Part shown: positions 10,611 through 23,935 of the stretch, piece by piece
Layout of the letters: each line of letters begins with the position of its first letter
How positions within the stretch are numbered: position 1 is the stretch's first letter
Assembly: GCA_036345935.2 (NCBI GenBank)
Contig: JADWOT020000001.1
Location: 9,376,836-9,440,835 of the forward strand
Origin: Taenia hydatigena
Lineage: Eukaryota; Platyhelminthes; Cestoda; Cyclophyllidea; Taeniidae
Direction of reading: 5' to 3'
DNA length: 64,000 nucleotides
The notes under the pieces: generated by a model
Seen by the model: only the letters and a program-made list of their open reading frames with translations
The model's database searches: none
Told to the model about the DNA's origin: nothing
Made by a program: the position numbers and the translations under genes

Positions 10611-13061
10611 GACACGAATGCGCAAGCGCAAGAACTTCCTTTTGGCGTCCTACAGCATGTATATGAAGGTCTAAAGTCTTACTGCAGAGATAGGTGAATG
10701 AGTGGTACGGTTAGGCCCTGAAGAAATGCCATCGTTAGGTTTTGCCGTTTTTAAGTCTACACAGGAGGACTTGGCAAATCCCTTTTGTGCAAATGTTACT
10801 AATCAGGTTTGTCCGCCTGCCTCCGTAGCTTGAATGCCTGTCTACTCAATCGCTAAGTAGCACTTAAACCGGTAGAATTGCTTCAGTATTCAAACCACAA
10901 AGCAGTATAAACTTGCCTTTTAAACTTGAAGTGTTTTGCAAACACTTTCATTCATTTATTCCCGTCTTTCGGTGGCGCAAAAGAGACCAAATTCCTGATG
11001 TAGTATAAAATCCTGCTAGAAAGTCACAGAGGCGAGTGCTTTAATTGCATAAATTTAGTACAGATGCACGTTTGTGGAACGCCGTTAGTGATTAAAAGTC
11101 CAGCGAGTTGAAACAGCATTGCTCCTTGCGAAATTTCGCCTGGTGCACTTGACCACTCACTCTTACGTTGACAGGTCATAAGTGCGTTCCTCCTAAGCAA
11201 GTCGCTGGCAATGGATCATGCGTCCTAAAGTCAATCAGTTCACAAACGCTGACATTAAATTATCCAATCCATGACGCGAATTGACGCATACTTTGCTGTG
11301 CTCCGATGTAGGACTATAAAATTTCCACTTTTAACAATGTTATCACCTGCATGGGCAAGAAGCGCAAAAGCCTTGCTCGAAAGAAATAAAACACGTGTGG
11401 TAATCCTTGCTAACTCCTACAGCATGAGCAATGGCATCTAAGGGTTACGTCTGGCTTTGCAGACAATGCAATTTAAGTTGAATAATAGAATGCAATTTTG
11501 CATAAAAGTATCCAGAAATCGGAACACAGTTGTGCAAAGTACATACTATGCCCAATGAAGTACCCATAGAATAAATATTGTTACGTTGCTTGCTGAAGAG
11601 TATTTTGGCGTTCGCATGCTCAGACTTATGTGATTCGCGCATAAACACAAAAGAAAAAACGAAAAAAAGGTTTTTGTTTTTGATGCATTGTGACTAACAC
11701 CTGTAGTATCCTTTTTGTCTTTCCTGAAGCTGTAATCAGCTACGCTTACGAACCTTTATCTCAAATCCTCCCTCCATGCCAGCAGATTTTTCTGACATTT
11801 CTGTAAGTGATCAAAGTCAGCGTACCTCCTGTAAACCCTACTTAACCTTTACACATTTTGACTACTAACAGAAATCACTAGCTAGTTACTAAAGCAAAAG
11901 CGTTAAGCTTTTTTAGCGCTTTGCTATAGGTTGGGCTGTGGTACCCGTGCAGGAATTTGTCTACTAATTCAGATCGAGCCGTACCTTTCGATTTGTACCA
12001 CAGCTCTCGGCCGGTAAACTTGTAACCACAGGAAGGTATAAACTCATGAGCGTTCGTGATTTAGGTATGAAAGTTTCACAAACTTTTAAGGCCCGAGTGC
12101 ATATATAACTGCATGATGGAATTCACTCTTCGATTACACCAATTAGATGAATTTGCGTTACATAACCGCATAACCACACTTCGGGGTGGTTCACACTATC
12201 GTCGAATTTGCATGATCAATGTACCTTTTAAAAGCTTGTTTGTAAGTTTCAGAAGCGTAATTGTTCCTCAGCAGTCTGCTCTTTGTATTTTCTAACTTTT
12301 CCATTTTTTGTTTGTCAATGTAGTGAAACATTACTTTTCGAAATCGACATCTACCTAACTTCCATTTTATACTTAACAAAAATAGTGCATACTGATGGCT
12401 TGCATGGCCAACGAAATGCAGATTGGACCATATTCGCCTCGCTTCGGTTTGCTTCTGGCGTAAGGTGCAGCTATTTATAGCTTCAATTACATATAGCAGG
12501 TTTTGCACTATATTGGCAGGAAGGATGCTCAAGTCAAAATATGCGCACAAACCTCTTCCGCTACACAGCTTTGAATCAAATCGGGCAAAGGGCTTGTAAC
12601 GACAAGAGTATTTAACCACCCCTGCCCACCCCATGGCATTGCTTTCCAATTCGCTTGATGCTCATCAAGCGAATTTATACTCATCGTGAGAGCAGTTGGC
12701 GTTGGTCAACTCAGCATTCCTATGTTCGTTAAAATAGCAGCACCACTTTTGTATTATCTTGCCTTGCTTTATTTTGAAATAATGGTAAGAATTACCCCAT
12801 TTTTACTATAGATGCTAAATATTAAATGGTATGGTTAAGGAAATAAGCAGATGGCATGAATTCAGTTAAAACTAGTGGGAAGAGCTATGAAGAAGTGAGA
12901 AATGCTGCATAGTTAATGCATAGAGAGAGAAGAGGGAGAAAAATGGAAGTTAGCGATGAATGATGCGTGGGTGAGATGGACGCTATAAGGTCAGGTCTAT
13001 TGACCAAAACTGCTAAGCTCGTGCTCCGCGGTCGGAACAACCACCAACGACAGAACCTCCG
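10611..13061. other. No recognised gene
   Basis: No alignable repeat or recognised exon. The longest frame is 152 codons on the minus strand (12,191-12,649); it has no recognisable motif and no flanking splice sites that stand out. A 28-base near-perfect palindrome is annotated separately at 12,648. Confidence 0.4.
12648..12675. repeat. Near-perfect 28-base palindrome
   Basis: AATTCGCTTGATG and its exact reverse complement CATCAAGCGAATT are separated by only CT, giving 13-base arms with a two-base spacer. It could form a tight hairpin or be a dimer binding site. Nothing recognisable lies next to it. Confidence 0.8.
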
Positions 13062-13568
13062 GTGGTGATTCGCATGCATGTAAAGCAAGACGTGCTAAAT
13101 GTCGATGGCTTTGTAGCTCCTGGAACAAGTCACTCAGCATCACACCCAACTTGGACTTCGCACGATGCACTGCAGCACGCCTTACGATTTGGCACAATCA
13201 TAGAGAGAGTTGGGGGATTCCCAATGCTGCATGGCTGGTGTGCGTCAGTGTGCTGTAGCCCAGAATACTGCGATTCTATCACCCCAGTTGACTATAAAGT
13301 GAATAAAAGTCCCATGGCAAATGTGCGTTATGGTTTGGGGATCATAAACGTCGATGGAATCAATTTATATGAAAGTCAATCTTTGAGTGACAATGTGGCG
13401 GTGCTACGTCCTGAAGGCAAAGACGTTCCCACAGGAGAGTCAAGAGGCCAGATTCAAAGGCTATTTTGGGATTCGCAAAGCAGTAAACGAGACAATGAGC
13501 GTGCGGAAAGGGATTGCAATGTTATCAAGATGTTAAACGTAATCTCGTCAATCGAAACAGCAATTTGA
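13062..13568 (+). other. Longest uninterrupted frame, unrecognised (168 codons)
   Basis: This is the longest open frame in the window. It has no signal peptide, membrane segment or motif that I recognise. The C-terminal half (about residues 85-160) has a more protein-like composition, for example ANVRYGLGIINVDGINLYE and GESRGQIQRLFWDSQSSKR, while the N-terminal half does not. It could be one exon of a larger gene or a chance frame. No second copy occurs in the window. The stretch 13,569-14,129 that follows shows nothing recognisable. Confidence 0.2.
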
Positions 13569-14129
13569 TAAATTTATCACGTTAACAAAAGAAACATACA
13601 TGTCAATTTATAAACACGAATAGATTTTGGAAATGCCACAGACAAGGTGGGAGGTGGGTGAATTTAGGTAATGGTGGTGGCACGTCTGCATGAAACCGAT
13701 CAAATAATTTGAGGTCTACACACGTGACTTTTACTAAGGTGGTGGTTAAGGTGCCGATATCCAACCCACTATAGTAGTCTGTTTAATGCTGTGAGATAAT
13801 GGCACGAAGTGAATCGTTAAATGCAGTGTTCGAGAAAATTCCAGTGCAGAACTAACCAAAGCCTTCCAGTCTCAAATTAAAATCTGCAAGCACCAGGAGT
13901 CAGCAAACAAGATGGAGGAGAAAGATGAATAAAAGGAAAGTAGGTTTAAGATTGATTTTTAAAAATACAAAAGAAAATGCAAAAAGTGTTTAAAAAGTAA
14001 AAGAGTAAATGCAAAATCACAAATAAAAATACAGAAGATGAATTGTCAAACCCAAATGGTGTCGAGGGAAGAAGAAATTATGAATAAGGGAGACAATAAG
14101 CAGAAATAAATGACAACAATAAAAAAATG

Positions 14130-15510
14130 CAAGAAGTTAAACAAAAAATGGTTTGAGCAGTAGCAGAAGCGGCAGGAGGTGTAGGTGGAGGAGAATGCTG
14201 GCGTCTCTTAATTGCAACAACCATTGTGGCAGCGGAGGGAGCGGCAGAGAGATTTGGAGACACGCAGCGAAGTGGAGATAGAGTTGGACACCTAGAGTAG
14301 GTACGTGGGCGAGGCTTGGTGGTTGCGTGGGTGTATAAGTGGTTGGGTGGGTGTATGTGGGAGAGGTTAACGGAGAATGTAAAGAGATGGGTAGAATGAA
14401 TGTACAAAAGAATGGAAGAAAGAAGGGTGTGGGTTGGGGGTGGAGGCATATGGAAGACAGAAGGAAAAGAGAGAGGAGGGTGGAGTGAGAGAGCATGGAG
14501 CGTTGGCAACAACACTGAGCAATTTCTGTCAGTGTTGTTGGTGGCTCCACACTCGCTCACTCAATTTACATAATATTTACATTTTCATATATTTTCGTTA
14601 ACAACTTTAACTACATATGGTTACTTCTACCTTTTCTTCTTTTCCTGACTGTTTGCCTCATTCCCTTGTCCATGTTACGGCACTGCAGTCCCACCTCGTT
14701 CCCGTTCTCCAAATTGAATCTTTTCGTCCTATTATTGTTTATATACTTTGTTCCACCAATTCTATTCGACCTCTCATGATCTTTTTCTCCTTAAACCTGT
14801 CTTTTAATTGGTTAATCTTAAAGCCTGTCCTTTCATCCCACCCCTTGTCTTGTCATTTATCGGATTCTGCATTGTTATTGGTATGTTTTTTATTGATTTT
14901 TGATTAATTCAGAATTTCATTTATTCTTGCAAGTTTTTGCAGCAACTGTTATCATTTGTTCGCACACCTTTCTGTCCGAATTATTTTAACCTAAGTATTG
15001 TGATAATAGACTTCGTTCCTTTATAGTGGACCGACATTAACATTACGCTCTCTGCATAGCACGACATCAGTGTTTGCACCTCTGGTGTCCAGCAATTGTT
15101 AATAGTCCCGTCTTTTCACTTTACTTTGTCCCATTTCATCCCAAGCAGGCCCTACAGTCTTCCTCTTATCCCTCTAATTAGGCACTGTGACACCACACTG
15201 ATGGGCACCAACATATACACCGCTGCCTATGGTAATGGATGTAACTCTAGTTCATGTTGTGATGCCGAGGAATTGTTACGTCCTCTCAGATGATCGCGCT
15301 CTCTCATCAAACATGCGGAGAATTTTTAGTAAGGATTTTCACTTGCACCACTGCTGGTTTAGGTTGTGTCCAATGTAAACAAACGCACACTTATCAGAGC
15401 GTACATTGAGTACCAAATGCATCATCTTCTGATTTGACCCATCTTTTAAGGCATTACAACATCTTGCAGCACACCTAGTGTCCATTTAACTGGTTTTCTT
15501 CCTTACGACA
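14130..15510 (+). repeat. Family B, right inverted arm
   Basis: Reverse-complement partner of 7,740-9,075. The CT/GT-rich half (14,150-14,560) encodes, on the minus strand, frames of 160 and 137 codons rich in H, P, L and S that mirror the shorter frame of the left arm. The half from 14,620 to 15,510 aligns with the left arm from GCACTGCAGTCCCACC to TTTAACTGGTTTTCTTCC. Outside about 15,510 and inside about 14,130 the arms no longer match. Confidence 0.75.
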
Positions 15511-18429
15511 TTTTTGTGCCATTCGTTTTGGTTTCTGATTGTCGCATGTGATCTGATGCTCCATTTGCTCCCTATGATCAATTTCGAGGCGTTCTAACAA
15601 AAACTAACTATTATCCTACGCTTTTGATGCTTAACCCACAGGAAAGGGATAGAATTATAAGCAATATCTCGACTTCCTCAAAAAGACGTGCATGTGTGTA
15701 ATGCGAAATATGCGGAAAGATAATGTGATTGGAGTGGAGTTGAAACAGCTGTCTGGCTATTACTAAGATATCGCAATAACCCCACCTCCCCTATCTGTCG
15801 TGACCCCACTACGCTATAACCAGCTATTATGCGCTATAATAGCGTAGGGCTGAGCACGTAAACAACAGCGACTAATGCCTTGAATTTGTCAGTTGAATGA
15901 GCTACCCCTAGTTAACAGGGTCTCCTTACAAATGCAGGAAAATTAAGCGGCTTGAGCAATAAACAAAGCGACGAAATCAGATGTAAGCGACTATCGATAG
16001 CAAGGCTACAAGCACCTTAAAATTGCTGCCGCTTAGCAAATCCACCAATCTATGGATTGTCTTTCAAAACTCAACATTTTATAATAAGGGAGTGGAAGCA
16101 ACTTTAGCAAGATTGTTGCAATTCAAGATGCAATGCAATGTTGAAGTGAACCTAGTGAGTTTGTGGTGTTGTCTTCGTCTCATGCGATTTGATGTGGGAG
16201 TGTTGCCGCAGCTTAAAGCTTTAGCGCTGATACTCGTATTTTCGTGTTTAGAGGTGGTGAAAGTACAGCAAAAATAAAGCAAAGACGCAAGTTTATTGTC
16301 AAAACATTTTGTTTGTCTAAATGAAGAAGAAGAGTGTTGTGGTTGTGCATCTAAACGAGGGGTGAAAACACGACTACGACTGCATGACCATTTAGGTAAA
16401 ATGTTACACACTGCACACCCAATTTGAACACACAAGTCCCCATTCTAGCAGTGGTCACTTGGGCACAACCAGTAAGGCCTTAGGTCATTGTGCTGATCAT
16501 ATTCTTCGAAATTGAGACAAATAGCCCATCCACCACTTCATCACTGATGTTTTGTACTTTACTAAGTCACTGCGCAATTTGGGGCACATAGGCGCTCTGC
16601 TCCCATCGAAATGATTAACTTAGTTTAGCCATGATTCTGCTTTTTAAGGCCAAGTCCGATGTGACTCGTGGTAACAAGTAGGGCTTACCTTGTGCAACTG
16701 CGGTGCAGTAACTCTGCAAGTGGTTCCAAACCTGATTTTGTTAACGAAAGTCACAAAGCGCTACCCTCAACAATGAGTTCATCACACTGTGATCCCCATC
16801 CATCCTTGTGGTTCGAATTAACTGATTTCAGCTCCCGTTAAAAACAGTTTACTCTACCTCAAACGCTTCTGCACTTAAGTATCATATTTTTGGAAATATT
16901 CCTTATTGCCATTTTCAGAATGCTTTTAAAAGACCTTAAAGGCGTTTGTGTTGGAATTGTGGACAAGTTACCTTTTAAGATACTCACGGTTATACTTTCT
17001 CAACCAAACTAAGCAGTTTCTGTCTTCCTCTTTGATGGAATCCTTCTTGTAAAACACAAATCCACCTTCGCGGTGTGCTTCGGTCCTAGTCCTTTTCAAC
17101 CTTGCTCTCCGACTCAAAAATGGCTTTCAGTAAATAGATACGGCTCGTCTAACTGTACTATAAGATTCATCTAAAAGGAGCTCGACTTTATTGCCATCGG
17201 ATGGTACACTGTTTGCCCTCAGCAAAATGTACTTCCTCCTTATTTTCCTCTTACCGCCTACCTGGCCTTTTAAAACAATTTCCGCAAATTTTATGCAAAA
17301 CTTCTGGTAATTTCTCCCTCATTAGCAGGTTTTGTATTCAACTATAAGATAGGCAATTCATTTAATGTTTAGTAGAAATTAATTAACATGGATATTATGC
17401 CATCTGTGTGTTTAGGCGCGCATGGGATTAGTGCTAACAAACCAAAATAAAGTAGATAAGAAATTGCAATGGAGGTGGCATTTGTGTGTGATAACAACCT
17501 ACCTTCAAGGAGTTAATTAAAGCTATAAAAACTTCCCAGCATCATGGCAGCTGATACGGCCTTCCAGTGACTATCACGACAACCATAGTGGTCAGTAGTT
17601 CCTTGTCTGTTACTCTGTCTTGCATGCCAAAAAAAGCCTCTGTCTTCTCCTCAACGGCACTGTAGAAAATATAACAGCTAAGTCAACCTATTGAAGCCAG
17701 GAGAAGATGTCTTCACTGTCAACAATCTTGGACGATAGAAAGGGGATGCGTTGGTCACCTGAGATGGAGGCTCCATCGATCAGTTTGACGAACCTTTCCG
17801 TCTATGTTGCCAGGGTCCTTTGTGTTGTGTGCTGATTTTTGACTAACTAATCAGCAGTGAGACACCCTCAGACGGCGAGGGCGACAAATGGGCAGGTATG
17901 GGTGCATTCATAATTGTTGCTTTCACAAGACAGTTATCTATTAGAGTTTAATTACTCCTTGAATTCACAATACGTTTGGTAGTGATTGTGTTACATGTTC
18001 CTTAACCTTTCGCGGAATAGTTTGGAAGGTGATTTTTCATTTCTTCCCTTTAAAAAACCGGCATCGTGTGATGCAGCATCGCACGGGCCTTGTCTTAATT
18101 GGCTCTCCTGAAGGCCAAGCACTACTGTAGCTCAATGTGAGGTAAAGCGGTAAAGCATTTTGTAAAAAGAGAAGAGAAAATATTTACTCGAATTGACTGA
18201 CTGAGGATTTTTGACTATTTTATGCCAGTAGTGATCCCACCATATGGAATGATCTCAGTATTACGTTCCTTTGCTTACAGCGCGCCGATGACTTAAGCAA
18301 GGCATAAAGACGAAGACCATTATCATTAGACTTTGACAGACTGTGCCAATTAGTCTCTCATCGAGTGTTACGCTTAATCTTCTTTATGGTAAAAAATTGT
18401 TTGAACCTTGTCTTTTACTTTACAATGCA
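15511..18429. other. No recognised gene
   Basis: No recognised exon or repeat in about 2.9 kb. Overlapping frames of 84 (plus) and 118 (minus) codons at 16,023-16,435 have no motif. A nested palindrome at 15,809-15,847 is annotated separately. Confidence 0.4.
15809..15847. repeat. Nested inverted repeats
   Basis: CTACGCTAT (15,809-15,817) pairs perfectly with ATAGCGTAG (15,839-15,847). Inside it CTATTAT (15,824-15,830) pairs with ATAATAG (15,836-15,842). The two pairings share bases, so they are alternatives and not one long stem. Confidence 0.7.
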
Positions 18430-18970
18430 CATTTTAGCATGTCATTCCACTCCACACAGTCTCCCAATAGTGGTACTAGCTACCACGTCTGTTTAACGGT
18501 ATCGCGTGCTGAAATGACAATGCAGCAACGTCTGGGGTCGCTTTGCAGAAGAAATGGTGCTATGAGGCTAATTAAGCAAAATGTAGCCTTCCCTTCCACC
18601 TTCCTCCTCACATCCACCCACCCATCCATCCGCTATTTAAACGATCTGCACCTCCTAAAGCCATTCTTAAGGCTAAGTGGCAGCATGCCACTTTTTCACA
18701 GATTAATGATACCTCCACTAACAAAGAATTCCATTCAAAATGCACTCATTACCTGCGTTGCCAACAATTAACCCCAACTCTACAAAATAAGAACATTTCT
18801 GCACCTCCTAAAGCAAAATATGCAGCGCCTGTCACAGAGTCATACAAGTGAACTGCAGCTAGTAAGGTTTCAATCTACAATAGGACATCATTACAAGTTC
18901 ATACATACGTACTGCAGCTCCCTTAGCTTTTCCCCTCTCCAAAGGTGCATTAAACAGCTTTTGCAAGCCA
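18430..18970 (+). repeat. Family G repeat, copy 1
   Basis: Aligns with the reverse complement of 32,490-33,005 with few differences, the best-preserved pair in the window. Shared stretches include CTTTGCAGAAGAAATGGTGC, GCAAAATGTAGCCTTC, CCACCTTCCTCCTCACATCC and AAGCCATTCTTAAGGCTA. A frame coding for QNALITCVANN and SQSHTSELQLVR is recognisable in both, but in this copy a TAA interrupts it at about 18,770. No long terminal repeats or terminal inverted repeats could be seen at its ends. Confidence 0.8.
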
Positions 18971-21900
18971 GTAGATTAAGCGATTTGGCAGTTCTCGTAT
19001 ACTACGTTTGTTGCCTATTTAACTCTCAGTTCCGCCGGAGGAGCTAGCCGCAGTCCCTTCTGTTCGATCAATATGTTCGTTTTGCCCTAGCATTTACTTG
19101 AGGCAACCTACTTTCCTTGTTGTCCCACTTCATTCGATGAACGATTCGTCGATCTCATATGACCTAGTAAGCCGAAATCGTGTTAGGGACATCGAAGGAG
19201 TACTGAGAAATGCGCCTTCTAAGAAGCTCTTTGCAAGTGTTTAATTGACTAATACATTTGCATTCCTTGCAAGCTGCCCTACGAGTCGCTGAAATTTTCC
19301 GAAATTATTGTTACAAATGTTCAACACGAGATCCCTGGATCCCAATGCTGTAACATATTTATGTCATCAACAAATTCATCCTCTTTCACTGAAATATTAA
19401 TCATATCAAATCGTTTTGCATTTACTTTTCCTAATTTTTGGCGTTTTATTGGCTGTAGGATTCTACAGAAATAGCGGTTCGCACGAACTCAAAATCGATT
19501 ACCATAAGAAGATTGTTTGAATGAACTACGTAGACAAAGAGCGGTCGGTATTTGCGACCCCTGAAGTAAAGTCGCAGTCAACTTTTATGCCTCTTCGTTA
19601 AAGCTTTAACTGTTCGGTGAAAGAGCTCTTGACTATAATGCTGGGACAAACCGGACGGTTGCGGATTCCATGGCACTTGCCGGAGGTGAGTTAGGAAAAG
19701 CTCACCTTACCAACAATCGTATGCACATTTTAGACACAGTAAAAGAAGTTGGGCAATTTACTGCACATTTGCGCTAAATGGGTGAGTTCAATCGATCGCG
19801 TAGCTCACACAGGTACTACTCGAATCAAGTCAGTAGCATTTGGTCATTATTTCACTCGTTCAGAACAGCAGCTTTTCCTTCAAATGGTGTAGAAAAGGTG
19901 CGATTGCTTGCCTTTATGTGGATGCAAGGCCTCACACAGACCAACTGAGTAACCTCTTGCAGTGGACACCTCAAGCGTCAGTTATCGTCCTTGACATAGT
20001 GTTCGCGAGAAATGCATGACTGAATGGTATAGCGTAGTGGAAATAGTTGGGTTAGGGTCTTTGACGCTGAACCACTATATTTGTAACTCCTCGTTTCAGC
20101 TTCAAATGGTGGGCTGCGATCAAACTGTTGGTAATGTCTCGGTGCCTTGTGGTCGCACGCAGCAGCAAAATTAGCACATGCATTAGGAGTGACTGGCTAA
20201 CCGATTGACTGACATGAAGTATTTGCAAACATGGAGGCAAAATTTGTTCCTCAAAGATTCGTTGCAGTCACTCCCTTTGAACCTGCATGAATAGCACATA
20301 GTGTGTGTGTGTTTGTGATTGGAAATTCGGAAAAGAATTTCTGTTCATCACACATGCATGACAGTAGCTGAAGCCGACTCCAGTTGTTGACGAGCTTCAT
20401 TACAGAGTGGGATATTCACTGCGCGCTCCCTTAGGAATGTTTTCAGGTCTATATGGGTGGCATTTTGAGGTCTCGTTAAATGTAAGTTAGACAAAAATGT
20501 AGGCATGGAAAAGGGAAGGGAAACATGCAGCGAGTGGAAAGAAGCCCACCCAGATGGCTGCCAAAGAGGTCCATGGCGTAAAAGGGTAGTGAGGAAATCG
20601 GAACTCCTGACATTGTTTGCATCGATGACCACAGATGGCATGTTACGTGAATGATGATTAATAATGAATGATTAATTACGTCTAAAATGACCTTGTTTGT
20701 CGCTAATCATGCCATAAAACGGACTTCATGGCAAAAGCGCCTTATAAAAAAGTTATTCTCTGATATTGCTAGGTGATTGTTACTTTCCTGAAAAATGTAA
20801 TTTGTCAATGCCAGTAAGATGCACTTCAGCACCAACTATTTTCTGTGGATCGAGAATGTGAGCACGTTGCAGGACGACTAGGATACGTAAGTTTGCAAGG
20901 AAGTGTAGCACTGTGGCATTGTATCCAACTGGATTTTGAGACGAGTGCAGGTCTGCTCCCTCTAACTAACAGTGCTTCCACAACATTTGTTTGCCAAATG
21001 TTTGCCGGTTTGCAGATGGATTTCTAGAGAACAACTCAAATTAAGATGCCTTATCAAGTAGGCTACTTCACTCACACTAAGTGCGTTGCTCACACCGGCC
21101 CACTGAAGCTATTGTATGCGTGTCTGCTTTCAAGACTGCTGGAGCTTTGAGTTATAACCAAAGACTGTAAGTACGGAATAAAAGAATGAGAATTTATGTT
21201 TTTACAGGAGTGTTTGCCAGTTATTTCCTTTGTAAGCAGAAAGAATCTGGCTCATGTCTGCAACTGTTTCCATCATTAATTCATATTCTTGAATGCACAT
21301 TCTCTTTTATCACGTTGTTTTGCGGTTGTCAATTGACCAGTTCCTATGCATTCCGCCATTTCTTATCCATCTACTCTGTTCCGCATTCGATATCCACCCA
21401 TCTTTTTTAAAAATCCTAATATTTAATTGAAGCATAATGTGCGATTACGAAGAAATACATAGCCCTCTCTGCTATTCATTATACAGAATATGCTGAGTTC
21501 CTTTCACTAGTACTACAAACCAATCTCACAGGCGCGAGGCAGTAAACATTGTCATGATTTGCTTCCTGGAACCATTTGCTCCCCCTCACATTTGAGATGT
21601 GCCTTGTGCATAAATGATTTGCAAATTAGACTCCTTTTAGTTTTTATGCGCAAAGCGTCCACTCAGTGGAAAGTTGGACATATCTGACACCCAAAGCATG
21701 TTTGCATGGCACGGTATGGGCTAGAGATAATGTTGGGGGCAATGCTTTCTGCATGCTACAGCTGGTGGGATCAAACTTGTTGGGACCTTCCTTTCCTATG
21801 TTATTCAGTGGCGAAAGCAGCCATTCGCATGTTGCCGGTGTTTCGTTTAGCTAGAAAAGTGGAGTGATTTGGACAATGAGCATCTAAACACCAACAGCCA

Positions 21901-23910
21901 GTTGTACACTCGATGAAGTTGTCCTCTTTTGCCATGTTCATCACAAGGTGCCAATTTTAGGAAAGCGCGTCTTCTTGTGCTAATTGTCAAAAGGATGTTT
22001 GCCTCTGCGATCACTGCAGCAGAGCAACCGTCGGTTTGTGGCGGCTACACCACTACTACCAAGTAGTCATTAGCAGTGGTGGGAAGAACCAACTGCAAAT
22101 TCGGTAGCATTCACGAGCAATGATATGCTATGCCAAATTGCATTTGCAAACTGTATGCTTCTGCATCTTCCATTCTTGATTTGCATTAAAGTGAATTTGT
22201 CATTTTGGTGGACAATAGCAAACTGGCACCAATGATAAATCTTCAATTGCTTTTTAAGTCCAAACTGCTTCCTCTTTTGAAAAAAAAAATAGTACATCAG
22301 CCTTGACAAAGGTTAACTTCATGTTGGATCGCACTGCAGAGAGCATTACGGTCAAGCAAGACTAACTGTGTCACAAAGGATTAACACACAGCCGTGTAAT
22401 TGACAAATCGCAAAAAGGGATATTTTTATTGCCATCACTGCTATGACCGGGAAGAAGTGGAGTGAACTTAGACTGCATGTCAAACAATACAATTTCAACA
22501 ACTATCAGTGGCGCTCTACTGAAAGGTATGTGGCTGTCATTTATCAAGTGCGGATCTGTTGGTGTGACTCACCTCGATGCGAAGCTAACACACTTCAGTG
22601 CCAGCAATCGGACAATCACTGTTTGTAAAAATCGTGAAAAAGTAAATTCATTGCTGCTCTTTATTCAAAGATGTAGTCACCGATATTAAAATGTGAATTT
22701 ACTTTTAAAACTAAGCACGCGCAACAAAGACGATGGCTAAATTCATTACTTTAACGGGAAAGCGAGACCGGTCCAACAGTCATACAGATCCGTGACGTCC
22801 TTTTTGTAGGGCAGAATGGAAGCGTTCGGTTAAAAAGTAACAACAAACGAATCTTGAATCCATTAAAGTCAATATGGGTCCCCTCGATTGCTTTGGTTTT
22901 AACAACAATTCTGCGAATAATGGGAGTAATTTTCGGTTGTAGAAGCAGGTTTTAGGTCTTCTGTAAGGACTCGCCACTGATTTTCTCATCATTTACAATT
23001 TAGCTGGTTTTCGGCTGCTATAATAATGGGAAGAAATACGCGATTTGGACGTAGAGAAGGTCCGTGTGGACTCACTGGCATGGCTCCAAGATCGCATAAG
23101 TGCTAGTGGTTTCAAAAAAGGAGTTAAAACCTGATCCAAATATTACAGTATTTGGCTGGTGAGGAAGGACCCCAGCAAGTTTGTGCTTTCCACAAATGAC
23201 AATTACCACTCATGTTTCCATTTTTGTATACATCACTTAAAATGTCTACTTGATGAGGTTATGAGAAGCCAGTTCTGTTCTACGACCCTGTGTCAATGTT
23301 TTCGTTTGCTTAACCACTTCTATGAGATTCAGATTTGCATACAAGACAGAAGTGAAATGAAACAAAAGGACCTCAGGAAATTGGTGTGTGTCAATGGCTG
23401 AACACACCCCACACATCCGCTGGCACGTGAGAGTGGGACGAAAGCTAGGTTTGGTGATCTTACAAATTAACCTTCAATGAAATTGCGTTTTTGCAACTCA
23501 ATTTGATTTTGGAAATAACATTAGTACACGGGAGGGTGTTCTCTCGAAATTGATGCCACCAATTCGTCCATCAGTCAAGAGTGTATCAGCATTATCCGTT
23601 TACTTTGAAACACGAAGTAAATGTGAGTCAGTTCATCCCAGCCCCAACATATGCCCTTCTTGCATTACGCTAATGCTTGCCATTAAGAAGCAAGGATCAC
23701 TTAGGCTTGCAAATCCAAGCGGCACATTTACGCACAGTTACAGCACGCAATTGATTGTCGGTTAGCGCAGGCTTGCCACTTCTACATTGCAGCCAATCTC
23801 TTGGCTTCTTCAAGGCTACCTAAGGCTCTCCAACGCGCACCACGTTTACAATCAATCGCCCATTCACGCACGCATCTCGTGTTAAACGCAGAACACACTT
23901 TGCTACGCTT
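18971..23910. other. No recognised gene
   Basis: About 4.9 kb without an exon that I recognise or an alignable repeat. A 97-codon minus-strand frame (20,348-20,641) starting MPSVVIDANNVRSSDF has a fairly protein-like composition but no known motif and no second copy. A short GT microsatellite lies near 20,300. Other frames are short and ordinary. Confidence 0.35.
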
Positions 23911-23930
23911 TAACAACGCAATCCCCTAGC
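23911..23930 (+). promoter_or_regulatory. Possible trans-splice or 5' UTR acceptor
   Basis: The sequence ATCCCCTAG ends at 23,929, six bases before the chosen ATG at 23,936. It gives an in-frame TAG stop just upstream of the start, supporting that start. It also looks like a 3' splice site. Flatworms add a spliced leader to many mRNAs at such sites, so this may be the leader acceptor. That role is inference. Confidence 0.3.
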
Positions 23931-23935
23931 GAAAG

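Noticed and set aside
14078..14560. Minus-strand frames of 160 and 137 codons
   Set aside because: Both are open because of C-rich, T-rich low-complexity sequence inside family B. The left arm has a shorter version with different repeats, so they are not treated as proteins.
7740..15510. Family B arms as terminal inverted repeats of an active DNA transposon
   Set aside because: No transposase-like frame lies between the arms and the arms have diverged too much. Kept only as an inverted repeat finding.
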